From: Actinomycetota bacterium
Lineage (GTDB): Bacteria > Actinomycetota > Thermoleophilia > Solirubrobacterales > Thermoleophilaceae
Direction of reading: 5' to 3'
Assembly (NCBI GenBank): GCA_005885165.1
Contig: VAXR01000131.1
Span: 1 to 15,866 of the forward strand
Length of the DNA: 15,866 bases
Part shown: positions 7,420 through 15,804 of the stretch, in pieces
How the letters are laid out: each line of letters opens with the position of its first letter
How positions within the stretch are numbered: the stretch's first letter is position 1
The notes under the pieces: model-generated
What the model was told of the DNA's origin: nothing
Seen by the model: only the letters and a program-made list of their open reading frames with translations
The model's database searches: none
Program-made: the position numbers and the translations under genes

Positions 7420-9870
7420 TCAGCGAACGTGGATCACGACCGTGTTGCGATGCCGCACCGGCCTCTCGCGGTTGCCGCTCAGGTCGATCGCCACGGCGAC
7501 GATCCGATAGGTCCCGCGGCCGAGGTGGGCCTTCGAGTGGAAGAGCCACCGGTGCCTGCCCTTCGCGCGCAGGAGCACCCGCTTGCCGCAGCTGCGCCGC
7601 CTGCTGAACCGCTCGTTCGAGAGCAGGAAGCTGCACCGCTTCCCCAGCACCTTCGCCACCGACACGTAGACCTTGGTCACGCGCCCCGGGATCGACGCCT
7701 TGCGGGTCTTGCCCTTGCAGCCGCGGTCCGACGAGGTGCCGGCGACGCGGATCCCCCCGCTCCCGGCGGAGACGCCGCTGCGGCGCAGCTTCGTCCGCGG
7801 CGGGCGGTGGTCGCGACAGCCCGGCCCGCCGTGCAGCGCGTCGTTCGGGACGCGCGCGTCGAGGACCTCCTGCCAGCGCGAGTAGGCCCTGTCCGTGCGC
7901 GGGAGGTTCGCCAGCTGCGTGTCGTTCCAGAACGGGATGGCGACGTCGTCGTCCGCCGCGATCCCCTGGTAGTCGCCGATGAACTGGCCCGACACCGAGA
8001 TCGGCGGGTTCACGCGCGGGTCCCACATGTGACGGTCGAGCCGGACGTCGGTGAACGTCCTGCCGCCGTCGTTCGAGCGCGACAGCGTCTCGCCGATAAA
8101 GAAGTTCTGCGGGTCCCGCCGCTTGTCGAAGTACATGATGTCGAGCTGGCCCTTCGGCGTGACCGCCAGCCACGGCTGGAACTGGTCGTTGCCGGTCCGG
8201 TCCTGGTTCACGCGGATCGGGCCGGTGTACGAGTTGCCGCCGTCGGTTGACTTGAAGAGCACGACATCGGAGTTCACCTTGGCGTCGCCCGCCTGCTCCA
8301 TCTCCGCCTGGTGCTTGTGCGCGAGCTGCTTCAGCTTCGAGATCGACGTGTCCGGGGCGAGCGGCCCGCCCTGGCCGTTCGCCGAATCGACGGCGATGTA
8401 GACGTGCCCCTTCCTGTCGATCCCGCTGGTAGGGATCGAGAGGTTGCGGAACGACTGGGCGGGGAACGGGTTGTTCACGCCGGTGATCGCCGCGATCGGA
8501 CGGGCCGGGGTGAAGCTGGCCCCGTGGTCGGTGGACTTGGCCTGCATCAGCGCGTCGAGCGAGTTGTCGTACCAGGTCACGTAGAGCTCGCCCTGCGGGC
8601 CGATGTCCTCGTGGCAGCCGATGCCCGCGACCACCGCCTTCTGGCTCACGGGGATCGGGGTGTTGTCACCCGGGGTGGCCCCGCCCCATGTCAGGCCCCC
8701 GTCCTTGGAGCGCATCAGAACGATCTGCTGGCTCGGCGTCTGCGTGCCGTCGAAGCTCCAGCACACGTACATCCAGCCGATCTTGCGGTCGTGCGGCCGG
8801 TTGGGCCCGCCGTTCACGTCGGTGTTGTTGTCGACGGCGATCCAGTTCTTGTCGTCGAGGAAGTTCTGCTGGCTGACGGGGTTGCCGCGGTTGTCGTGGA
8901 CGGTGATCGGGCCGGTCCAGGGCTTCCCGGGCCGCTTGATCGCGACCGTCTGGTTGAAGCCGGTGAAGGCGAACGTCCCCCCGGGGGCGTCGAGCGTGTT
9001 GGCGTACGCATTGCCCTCGTCGCCGAACGCCACCGAGATGTCGGACACCGTCCTGTATAGGGCCTGGTTGTTCGGATCGCAGTAGCCCGGCTGCGTGCAG
9101 TAGCCGGGCAGCTGCCCCCAGTCCTTCCAGTGGCGCCCGCCGTCGAACGACTCGTAGGTCCCGGCCTTGAACAGGTACTCCGCGTTGTTCTGGTACATCT
9201 TCGAGCCCGCGATGAGGTGCCGGTGGTTCAGCGGGTCCATCGCGATCGACGGCTCGGAGTGCGAGGTGTAGCGATCGTGGGAGGCGCGGTAGTTGGCGGG
9301 GCCGGCGCCGATCCTGCGATTGAGCACCGCGAGCGTGGGCTTGGGCGGGTGGCCGGTGAAGGTCGCCGAGGCGTCGTAGGTCTGCCCGTTCGGGGCGAGG
9401 TAGTTGACGACGACGACCCAGTACGAGCCTTGCGCGGCGTCGATCGTGGCCGTCTCGGGGGTACCCGGACCGTTGGTGCTGCCAGTCACTGGCTCCCCGC
9501 GCGTCCCGTCCGGGTTGCGGTTGTAGATGGCGAGGTCGAGGTCGTACGGCCCGAAGTTCGTGAGGTTCACCCGGACCCCGCCGAGGAAGTTCTTGTAGAA
9601 GCCCGACGGGGTCTTCACGTCGAGGCGGTAGAAGTCGCAGCCCGAGGTCGGATCCGGCCTGCCGTCCGTGCCAAAGCAGAAGTCGCTGATCCCGTTGAAG
9701 TCGGTCCCGACCGTCACGCTGCCCTTCCAGTGCACGCTCCCGTGACGGGACTTGCCCGGGCGCAGCGTCGCGCCGGACGGAGTGGCCGACTGCGCCGTTC
9801 CCGCGACGAGCAGCGTCGCGACCGCGGCGGCGAGCGCCGCCACCCCCCGCCCAGCCCCTTGCCTCGTCAT
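7420..9870 (-). CDS. Large secreted Asp-box (BNR) beta-propeller protein, sialidase-like fold
   Basis: The product has 816 residues from ATG 9870. Residues 1-29 form a signal peptide (basic start, Ala/Val core, cleavage near AQSA). Residues ~35-170 resemble a PPC-type beta-sandwich, with DFYRLDVKTPSG and LDLAIYNRNPDG. Residues ~195-665 carry five Asp-box motifs: SFDGGRHW (241), SKDGGLTW (388), STDHGASF (446), STDGGNSY (541) and SNDGGRTF (598). These mark a propeller fold. Residues ~685-816 are a basic module with several cysteines (CKGKTRKASIPGR, RRSCGKR, AIDLSGNRE). No RIP motif or clear sialidase arginine triad was seen, so glycosidase activity is not supported. It lies between aroA and cmk in a housekeeping operon. 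A weak -10-like TACGTT (minus strand, 9886-9891) may give it its own promoter. Confidence 0.88.
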   Translation of the reverse strand: MTRQGAGRGVAALAAAVATLLVAGTAQSATPSGATLRPGKSRHGSVHWKGSVTVGTDFNGISDFCFGTDGRPDPTSGCDFYRLDVKTPSGFYKNFLGGVRVNLTNFGPYDLDLAIYNRNPDGTRGEPVTGSTNGPGTPETATIDAAQGSYWVVVVNYLAPNGQTYDASATFTGHPPKPTLAVLNRRIGAGPANYRASHDRYTSHSEPSIAMDPLNHRHLIAGSKMYQNNAEYLFKAGTYESFDGGRHWKDWGQLPGYCTQPGYCDPNNQALYRTVSDISVAFGDEGNAYANTLDAPGGTFAFTGFNQTVAIKRPGKPWTGPITVHDNRGNPVSQQNFLDDKNWIAVDNNTDVNGGPNRPHDRKIGWMYVCWSFDGTQTPSQQIVLMRSKDGGLTWGGATPGDNTPIPVSQKAVVAGIGCHEDIGPQGELYVTWYDNSLDALMQAKSTDHGASFTPARPIAAITGVNNPFPAQSFRNLSIPTSGIDRKGHVYIAVDSANGQGGPLAPDTSISKLKQLAHKHQAEMEQAGDAKVNSDVVLFKSTDGGNSYTGPIRVNQDRTGNDQFQPWLAVTPKGQLDIMYFDKRRDPQNFFIGETLSRSNDGGRTFTDVRLDRHMWDPRVNPPISVSGQFIGDYQGIAADDDVAIPFWNDTQLANLPRTDRAYSRWQEVLDARVPNDALHGGPGCRDHRPPRTKLRRSGVSAGSGGIRVAGTSSDRGCKGKTRKASIPGRVTKVYVSVAKVLGKRCSFLLSNERFSRRRSCGKRVLLRAKGRHRWLFHSKAHLGRGTYRIVAVAIDLSGNRERPVRHRNTVVIHVR

Positions 9871-9913
9871 CCCGCGCAGGCCCGCAACGTACCAAGCACG
9901 CCCGGCGCGCCCG

Positions 9914-11157
9914 TCACCCCACCAGCGAGCGGATCGCCTCCTCGAACCCGGGATACGAGACCGCCGCCGCCTCGATGCCCTCGACCTCGACGCCGCGGCG
10001 CGAGGCGAGGCCGGCGATCGCCCCGAGCATCGCCATCCGGTGGTCCCCGCGGGAGTCGAGCTCGCCGCCGTCCAGCCCACCCCCGCCGCGGACCGCGAAC
10101 CCGTCCGGGGTCGCATCGATGTCCGCCCCGAGCGCGCGGAGCCCGTCCACCACCCCCGCGATCCGGTCAGACTCCTTCACGCGGAGCTCCTCCGCGCCGC
10201 GCACCACCGTCTCCCCCTCGGCGAAGCAGCCGAGGAGAGCTACTAGCGGGAGCTCGTCGATCGCGAGCGGCACCTCCGCCGGCTCCACCGTCGTGCCCTC
10301 GAGCGGCGCCTGGGCGATGTCGAGCTCGCCAACCGGCTCCTCCGTCGCGGAAGGGTTCGACGGGTCCTCGAGGTCTCCGACGATTACCGCCCCCATGCGC
10401 TCGGCGATCCGGAAGAACCCCGTCCGCGTCCAGTTGAGCGCCACCCCATCGAGCAGCACCCGCGACCCCGGCACCGCGCACGCGGCGGCCGCCAGGAACG
10501 CGCCGGAGGAGGCATCCCCGGGCACGACCACCTCCTCGAGCTCTAGCTCGTCGACGGGATCCGCTCGGTGTGGTCGCGGCTCTGCTGCGGCTCGGTGACG
10601 GCCGTCTCGCCCTCGGCGAGGAGCCCGGCGAGCAGCACGCAGGACTTGACCTGAGCGCTCGCCACCGGAATCTCGTACTCGATCGCCGTGAGCTCGGCGC
10701 CCTCCACGACGAGCGGCGGGAAGCGGTCCTCGCGGGCGTCGACCCTGGCGCCCATCAGCCGCAGCGGCTCGACGATCCGGTCCACGGGCCGGCGGCGAAT
10801 CGACTCGTCGCCGTCGAGCCGCCAGATGCCTCCGGGCTGACCCGCGAGCCAGCCTGGGAGGATCCGGAGCAGCGTCCCCGCGTTCCCGACGTTCAGGATC
10901 CCCCCGGTCGTCGGCGCCGCGGTCCGCAGCCCCACGCCGCGAACAAGCACGTCGCCGTTGTCCTCCTCGATCCCGGCGCCGAGCGAGCGGATGGCGTCGA
11001 GCGTCGCCAGCGTGTCGTCGGCGCCGAGGTAGTTGACGATCCGCACCGGCTCGTCCGACATCGCCCCGAACAGCGCGGCCCGGTGGGAGATCGACTTGTC
11101 GGGAGGCGGCGTGACGCGCCCCCGGAGGGGGCCGGCGGGCCCGAACCGCCGCTTCAT
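9914..11157 (-). pseudogene. aroA: EPSP synthase (3-phosphoshikimate 1-carboxyvinyltransferase), interrupted by an out-of-frame internal deletion
   Basis: AroA joins phosphoenolpyruvate to shikimate-3-phosphate. The ATG at 11157 overlaps the tyrA stop by four bases (ATGA). The first 199 residues are intact: PDKSISHRA at 19-27, GNAGTLLR at 91-98, ASAQVKSC and SRDHTER. The frame then runs into a TAG at 10543-10545. The rest (VDELELEEVVVPGDASSGAF, LNWTRTGFF, IDELPLVALLGCFAEGET, LRVKESDRI, GDHRMAM, to the TGA at 9914) lies in another minus-strand frame from 10558. By comparison with B. subtilis-type EPSP synthases, about 15-19 residues between SRDHTER and the VPGD strand are missing. The frame change requires a loss of 3n+1 bases, roughly 46-58. 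The two pieces total 413 residues against about 428 for the family. Everything outside the join is well conserved. Confidence 0.9.
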
Positions 11158-12224
11158 CCGGCGCCGTGAACGGGGAAGCCGAGCTCGCCGACGAGCTCGG
11201 CCGCGCGGGCCGCCGCGCCGTCTCCGGCAACCCACAGGGTGATCGAGCCGGAGCGGTTGTCGGGCGCGGGCGCGAGGGCCATGTCGACGATGTTCACGCC
11301 GCCTCGACCGAGGGCGAGTGCCACCTGGGCGACGATACCTGGGCGGTTGGGGACGGCGACTCGCAGCTCGTGCACCGGGCCGCCGGCGAGGTCGGCCTCG
11401 AGCAGCAGCCGGCGCTGTTCGCGCGCGTGGCGGTGCCAGTCGTCGAGCGCGTCCCGCTCGCTATCCGCGAGCCGGTCGGCCACCTGCTCCAGCGCGCGCG
11501 CCACCTCCCGGATCTCCTCGGAGAGCGTCTCGGCGTTGGACATGAAGATGTCGGTCCAGATCGCCGGGTTCGCGCCGGCCACGCGCGTGGCGTCGCGGAG
11601 GCTCGGCCCGATGCGCGGAACCGCGGCACCGTGCTCGCGGAGCCTGTCCCCGGCCTGGTCGATCAGCACGTTCGCGAGCACGTGCGGAAGGTGGCTCGTA
11701 ACCGCCATCAGCTGGTCGTGGGTCTCGGCGTCGATAGCCGCCGGCCGGGCGCCGAAGGCCACGATCAGCGAGTGGAGGCGCTCGTACAGCACGCCGGATG
11801 ACCGCTCGCCGGGCGTCAGGTACCAGGTCGCGTCGTCGAACAGGTCCGGCCGGGCGTGGGCGATGCCCGATGCCTCGGAGCCTGCGAGCGGGTGCCCGCC
11901 GATGAAGCGCTCGTCACCCGTCGCCGCGGCGAGGCTGCGCTTCGTCGACCCCACGTCGCTCACGACGCATTCCTCGGGTGCGGCGGCGAGCGCCTCGAGC
12001 GCGAGCTCGCCCAGCGCGCCCACCGGCACGCAGACGAAGCAGACGGCGGCGTCCACGAGCGCATCGGCGACCGAGGTGGCGGCGCGATCGACGGCGTTGC
12101 GCTCGACCGCCGCGGCCAGCGCGTCGGGATCGACGTCCCAGCCGGCGACCTCGTGCCCGAGCCCCCGGGCGGCCAGGCCGATCGACCCCCCGATCAAGCC
12201 CACGCCGAGGACCGCGACCCTCAT
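11154..12224 (-). CDS. tyrA: Prephenate dehydrogenase with C-terminal ACT domain
   Basis: The enzyme oxidatively decarboxylates prephenate to 4-hydroxyphenylpyruvate with NAD(P)+ for tyrosine synthesis. The product has 356 residues. The Rossmann motif GVGLIGGSIG lies at 7-16, VSDVGSTK at ~88-95, HPLAGSE at 111-117, and SHLPH at 177-181 contains the family's catalytic-type histidine. Residues ~284-356 form an ACT domain (HELRVAVPNRPGIVAQV, GGVNIVDMAL), usually a tyrosine-binding feedback site. The ATG starts 13 bases after the aroF stop without a clear ribosome binding site, and the stop overlaps the aroA start. Its position fits an aromatic amino acid operon. It is tyrA-type rather than a chorismate mutase fusion, since the mutase is the separate aroH. 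Confidence 0.95.
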   Translation of the reverse strand: MRVAVLGVGLIGGSIGLAARGLGHEVAGWDVDPDALAAAVERNAVDRAATSVADALVDAAVCFVCVPVGALGELALEALAAAPEECVVSDVGSTKRSLAAATGDERFIGGHPLAGSEASGIAHARPDLFDDATWYLTPGERSSGVLYERLHSLIVAFGARPAAIDAETHDQLMAVTSHLPHVLANVLIDQAGDRLREHGAAVPRIGPSLRDATRVAGANPAIWTDIFMSNAETLSEEIREVARALEQVADRLADSERDALDDWHRHAREQRRLLLEADLAGGPVHELRVAVPNRPGIVAQVALALGRGGVNIVDMALAPAPDNRSGSITLWVAGDGAAARAAELVGELGFPVHGAG

Positions 12225-12237
12225 GTCAGCGGGTCGC

Positions 12238-13322
<1,085 letters not shown>

Positions 13323-13323
<1 letters not shown>

Positions 13324-13358
13324 GGCTGAAAACCTTTCGAAATAGCGGTTGAAAATCC
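13323..13358 (-). repeat. Imperfect direct repeat just upstream of and touching the aroF start
   Basis: On the plus strand CGGTTGAAAATCC (13346-13358) and CGGCTGAAAACC (13323-13334) are near-copies 23 bases apart, about two helical turns. They sit in an unusually A/T-rich stretch for this window. This could be a tandem protein-binding site or a structural element around the aroF ribosome binding site. The same stretch also allows a local hairpin on the minus strand (GGAATAG with CTATTTC). Confidence 0.3.
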
Positions 13359-13401
13359 TATTCCTGGTACTGCGCGGGCCCGGGAAGGGGCCGAGTGGAA
13401 C

Positions 13402-13459
13402 GGCGTCCGGCGGGACTGGGACTTCGGTCGACGGGCCGCAGGGGCCGTGGCCGGACGCC
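13402..13459 (-). promoter_or_regulatory. Attenuator-type hairpin downstream of the aromatic leader ORF
   Basis: On the minus strand GGCGTCCGGC (13459-13450) begins with the last base of the leader TAG stop. It is perfectly complementary to GCCGGACGCC (13411-13402), a 10-bp GC stem with a 38-base loop. A second GC element, GGCCC/GGGCC, follows at 13377-13392. A ribosome at the leader stop would cover the first arm, whereas one stalled at the Tyr/Trp codons about 20-30 bases upstream would leave it free. That fits the antiterminator role. No long T-tract is present, so the terminating element is uncertain. Confidence 0.65.
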
Positions 13460-13545
13460 TAGCTAAATCGCCAGGTCCAGTAGTAGGCACGCGCGTAGGC
13501 GCCGGGGGCGCTTCCGAGGGTGGTGTGCGTGCCTGTTTCGCGCAT
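13459..13545 (-). CDS. Aromatic amino acid leader peptide (28 residues)
   Basis: ATG at 13545 opens a 28-codon frame closed by TAG at 13459-13461. Its C-terminal part reads YARAYYWTWRF: three Tyr, two Trp and one Phe within eleven codons, followed by Ser and stop. The N-terminal half has no aromatic residue. The Phe codon is TTT and the Arg before it is CGA, both apparently uncommon in the neighbouring GC-rich genes. The ORF lies between hisC and aroF on the same strand and is followed at once by a perfect 10-bp inverted repeat. Leader peptides of this layout control amino acid operons by ribosome stalling, and DAHP synthase supplies all three amino acids that are encoded. From memory, a leader (aroR) has been reported ahead of aroF in Corynebacterium glutamicum. 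The ribosome binding site is weak (TAGG nine bases upstream). Confidence 0.8.
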   Translation of the reverse strand: MRETGTHTTLGSAPGAYARAYYWTWRFS

Positions 13546-13611
13546 GGCGAACTGCCTACTTGTAGCAGGTATCGGGTGCGGCGCGCGACTGCTTGAGCGG
13601 GTCGGCGGCGG

Positions 13612-14706
13612 CTACGCCCCGGCCGGGACCTGCGCCAGCACCTCGTCGAGCGCCTCCAGGAAGCGGTCGTTCTCCGGCCGGGTGCCGTATGTGACCCGCA
13701 GGTACCCCTCCTCGCCGAGGTCCGCGCCGCCGCGCACGATCACGCCGCGCTCGGCGAGCCCGCGCAGGATGGCCGCCTCGTCGCGGTCCCCCAGCGACAC
13801 CCAGCAGAAGTTCGCCTCGCTGTCGCTCGTCTCGAGTCCGCGCGATGCGAGCTCCCCGTCCAGGTGCAGCCGCTCGACCGCGACGCGCTCCACCCGCCGG
13901 GCGACCTCGTCCTGGTGGAGGAGAGCCTCCGCCGCCGCGGCCTGGGCCAGCGAGTTGACCGCGAACGGCTGGCGAACGCGGTCAACGGCCGACCGGAAGT
14001 CCTCGGCGCACAGCGCGTAGCCCACGCGAAGGCCGCACAGCCCGTAGACCTTCGAGAAGGTCCGGAGGATCACGAGGTTCGGATGGCGCTCGACCAGCGC
14101 CAGCGACTCGCCGGGGTCCTGGAGGGTCGAGAACTCGACGTAGGCCTCGTCGAGGATCACGCACGCGTGCCTGGGTAGCGAGCCGACGAACGCGTCGATC
14201 TCGCCGATCGGAAGCGCGGTGGCGGTCGGGTTGTTCGGGTTGCAGACAAGCACAATGCGCGTGGCCGCGGTCACCTCGCGCGCCATCGCCTCGAGGTCGT
14301 GGCGCGCATCAGAGTCGAGCGGCACCGTCACCGCGCGGGCGCCGCTCGTGGCGGCCAGGTGCGGATACATCGAGAACGACGGCCACGCGTAGACGATCTC
14401 CGCGCCCGGCTCGAGCAGGACCTCACCGGCCGCCAGCAGGATGTCGCACGACCCGTTGCCGACGGCGATGCGCGCCGGCGTGGTCTCGAGTCGCTCCGCG
14501 AGGCGCTGCCTGAGCACCGACCGGTCGGGGTCCGGGTAGCGGTTCAGATCCTGGAGCTGGCGCTCGATCGCCTCCATCACCGCGGGGTGCGGCGACCACG
14601 CCGTCTCGTTCGAGGCGAGCTTCACGAGCTCCCCGCCGTACTCGTACGTCTCGGCAGCCGGGTACTGCGGGATGCGCCGCATCCGTTCGGCGAACTCGAG
14701 GCTCAT
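13612..14706 (-). CDS. hisC: Histidinol-phosphate / aromatic aminotransferase, PLP fold type I
   Basis: The product has 364 residues, normal for HisC. KLASNETAWSPHP at ~29-41 is the family's substrate-contact region, followed by NRYPDP, AVGNGSCDIL and YAWPSFSMYP. CNPNNP lies at 155-160, LDEAYVEF at 185-192 contains Asp186 (pyridine-nitrogen partner), and TFSKVYGLCGLRVGY at 216-230 carries the PLP lysine Lys219. HisC-type enzymes convert imidazole-acetol phosphate to histidinol phosphate, and several also transaminate phenylpyruvate and 4-hydroxyphenylpyruvate. Placement between chorismate mutase and DAHP synthase suggests it serves tyrosine/phenylalanine synthesis here, perhaps as well as histidine. 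The ATG overlaps the aroH stop by four bases (ATGA). Confidence 0.9.
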   Translation of the reverse strand: MSLEFAERMRRIPQYPAAETYEYGGELVKLASNETAWSPHPAVMEAIERQLQDLNRYPDPDRSVLRQRLAERLETTPARIAVGNGSCDILLAAGEVLLEPGAEIVYAWPSFSMYPHLAATSGARAVTVPLDSDARHDLEAMAREVTAATRIVLVCNPNNPTATALPIGEIDAFVGSLPRHACVILDEAYVEFSTLQDPGESLALVERHPNLVILRTFSKVYGLCGLRVGYALCAEDFRSAVDRVRQPFAVNSLAQAAAAEALLHQDEVARRVERVAVERLHLDGELASRGLETSDSEANFCWVSLGDRDEAAILRGLAERGVIVRGGADLGEEGYLRVTYGTRPENDRFLEALDEVLAQVPAGA

Positions 14707-15068
14707 TGCGCGCCCTGGAGGTCCCGCCGCAGGCTCACGGCGTCGCGGAGGTAGACGTGCTGCGGAGGGGCCGCGTCGTCGCCGTAGCAGTGCACGAGCA
14801 GCCGGATCACGCGCGGCAGCGCGCCGGGCACGTCTATCTCGCGCGCGCAGAGCAGCGGGACCGCGTCGAGCCCCAGGCGCCGCGCCGCCACCGCGGGAAA
14901 CTCGGCGTCGAGGTCGGACGTCGAAGTGAAGATGCAGCTCACGAGGTCGTCCGGCGCGAGCCCGTTCCGCTCCATCACGCTCCGGACGAGCTCCTCGGTC
15001 CGCTCGAGGATGTCGTCCGGATCGTTTCGATCGACCGTTATGGCGCCCCTCAGCGCGCGCAATCGCAC
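14703..15068 (-). CDS. aroH: Chorismate mutase, AroH class
   Basis: The enzyme rearranges chorismate to prephenate. The product has 121 residues from GTG 15068, close to the ~127 of B. subtilis AroH. Active-site positions of that enzyme are conserved: Arg7 in LRGAITV, Cys74 and Glu77 in PLLCAREIDV, Arg89 in RVIRLL and Tyr106 in QHVYLRDAV. The frame continues upstream to 15221, but that extension is Arg/Gly-rich out-of-frame reading of rluB. The GTG is supported by an AGGA ribosome binding site nine bases upstream that overlaps the rluB stop. There are 11 bases to rluB and a four-base overlap with hisC, so the three are probably co-transcribed. Confidence 0.93.
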   Translation of the reverse strand: MRLRALRGAITVDRNDPDDILERTEELVRSVMERNGLAPDDLVSCIFTSTSDLDAEFPAVAARRLGLDAVPLLCAREIDVPGALPRVIRLLVHCYGDDAAPPQHVYLRDAVSLRRDLQGAQ

Positions 15069-15079
15069 GGCCGTTGATC

Positions 15080-15778
15080 CTAGAGCCGAGCCGCTGCGCG
15101 GAGGCGCTCGACCTCCGCCGCGGTCAGCCTGCGATGCTTCCCCTCGCCGAGGTCGCCGAGCCGCAGCCGCCCGAACGCGACCCGCCGCAGTTCTACGACG
15201 CGGTGGCCCACCGCCTCGCACATCCTCCGCACCTGCCGCTTCCGGCCCTCAGCGATCGTGATCTCGAGCAGTCCCGGCCGCACCTGGCGGACCCGGGCGG
15301 GCGCGGCCTGCCCGTCATCGAGCTCGACCCCCTCGCGAAGTCGCCGAAGGGCGCCCTCGCCGACTGGCGCCGGCTCGACGCGCGCGCGGTACGTCTTCGG
15401 GACCTCGTAGCGCGGGTGCATCAGCAGGTTGGCGAGCTCGCCGTCGTTTGTCAGGAAGATGAGCCCGGTTGTGTCGGCGTCCAGGCGACCCACCGGATAG
15501 AGACGTCGGCCGGACGGCACTAGGGATGTGACGGTGGGGCGGCCGTGGGTGTCCCGAACCGTCGAGACGACGCCGGCCGGCTTGTTGACGGCGTACACGA
15601 CGGCCGGCTCCGGCGAGACCGGCTCCCCGTCGACGGCAACGCCGCTCGCCTCGTCGACGTCCACCGCCGGGTCCATTACGGGCTCGCCGCCGACGGTGAC
15701 CCTGCCCTCTCTCACCAGCCCCTCTGCCGCTCGGCGCGAGGCGACGCCGGCGTGAGCGAGGTACTTGGCGAGGCGCAC
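15080..15778 (-). CDS. rluB: Pseudouridine synthase, RsuA/RluB family
   Basis: The product has 232 residues from GTG 15778. An S4 RNA-binding domain occupies ~1-60 (RLAKYLAHAGVASRRAAEGLV, then GRVTVGGEPV). The catalytic domain has VNKPAGVVST at ~64-73, then GRLDADTTGLIFLTNDG with catalytic Asp100, and EGRKRQVRRMCEAVGH with RRVAFGRLRLG near the end. The family isomerises specific uridines in rRNA. RluB (23S) is the usual assignment in this neighbourhood, but RsuA/RluE specificity cannot be excluded from sequence alone. It is the first minus-strand gene of the block here. In many relatives scpAB precede it, but here the upstream neighbour is divergent. Confidence 0.92.
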   Translation of the reverse strand: MRLAKYLAHAGVASRRAAEGLVREGRVTVGGEPVMDPAVDVDEASGVAVDGEPVSPEPAVVYAVNKPAGVVSTVRDTHGRPTVTSLVPSGRRLYPVGRLDADTTGLIFLTNDGELANLLMHPRYEVPKTYRARVEPAPVGEGALRRLREGVELDDGQAAPARVRQVRPGLLEITIAEGRKRQVRRMCEAVGHRVVELRRVAFGRLRLGDLGEGKHRRLTAAEVERLRAAARL

Positions 15779-15804
15779 GGGCGTCAGGCTGCCACACTGG
15801 CTCG

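Noticed and set aside
7400..8173. Long N-terminal extension of cytidylate kinase
   Set aside because: The extra 258 residues are low-complexity Arg/Pro/Gly sequence overlapping the propeller gene in another frame. The kinase motifs begin just after 7399.
7420..9870. Active exo-sialidase
   Set aside because: The Asp boxes indicate the propeller fold, but no RIP motif or recognisable catalytic triad was found, so only the fold is reported.
9752..10437. Pro/Arg-rich plus-strand frames over aroA and the propeller gene
   Set aside because: They are shadow frames with no family motif, opposite well-conserved minus-strand coding sequence.
13324..13611. T-box riboswitch before aroF
   Set aside because: No convincing T-box core or specifier-loop arrangement is visible. 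The translated aromatic-rich ORF explains amino acid sensing better.
14703..15221. 172-residue chorismate mutase starting at 15221
   Set aside because: The first ~51 residues are Arg/Gly-rich and overlap rluB in another frame. GTG 15068 has a ribosome binding site and matches the AroH family start.
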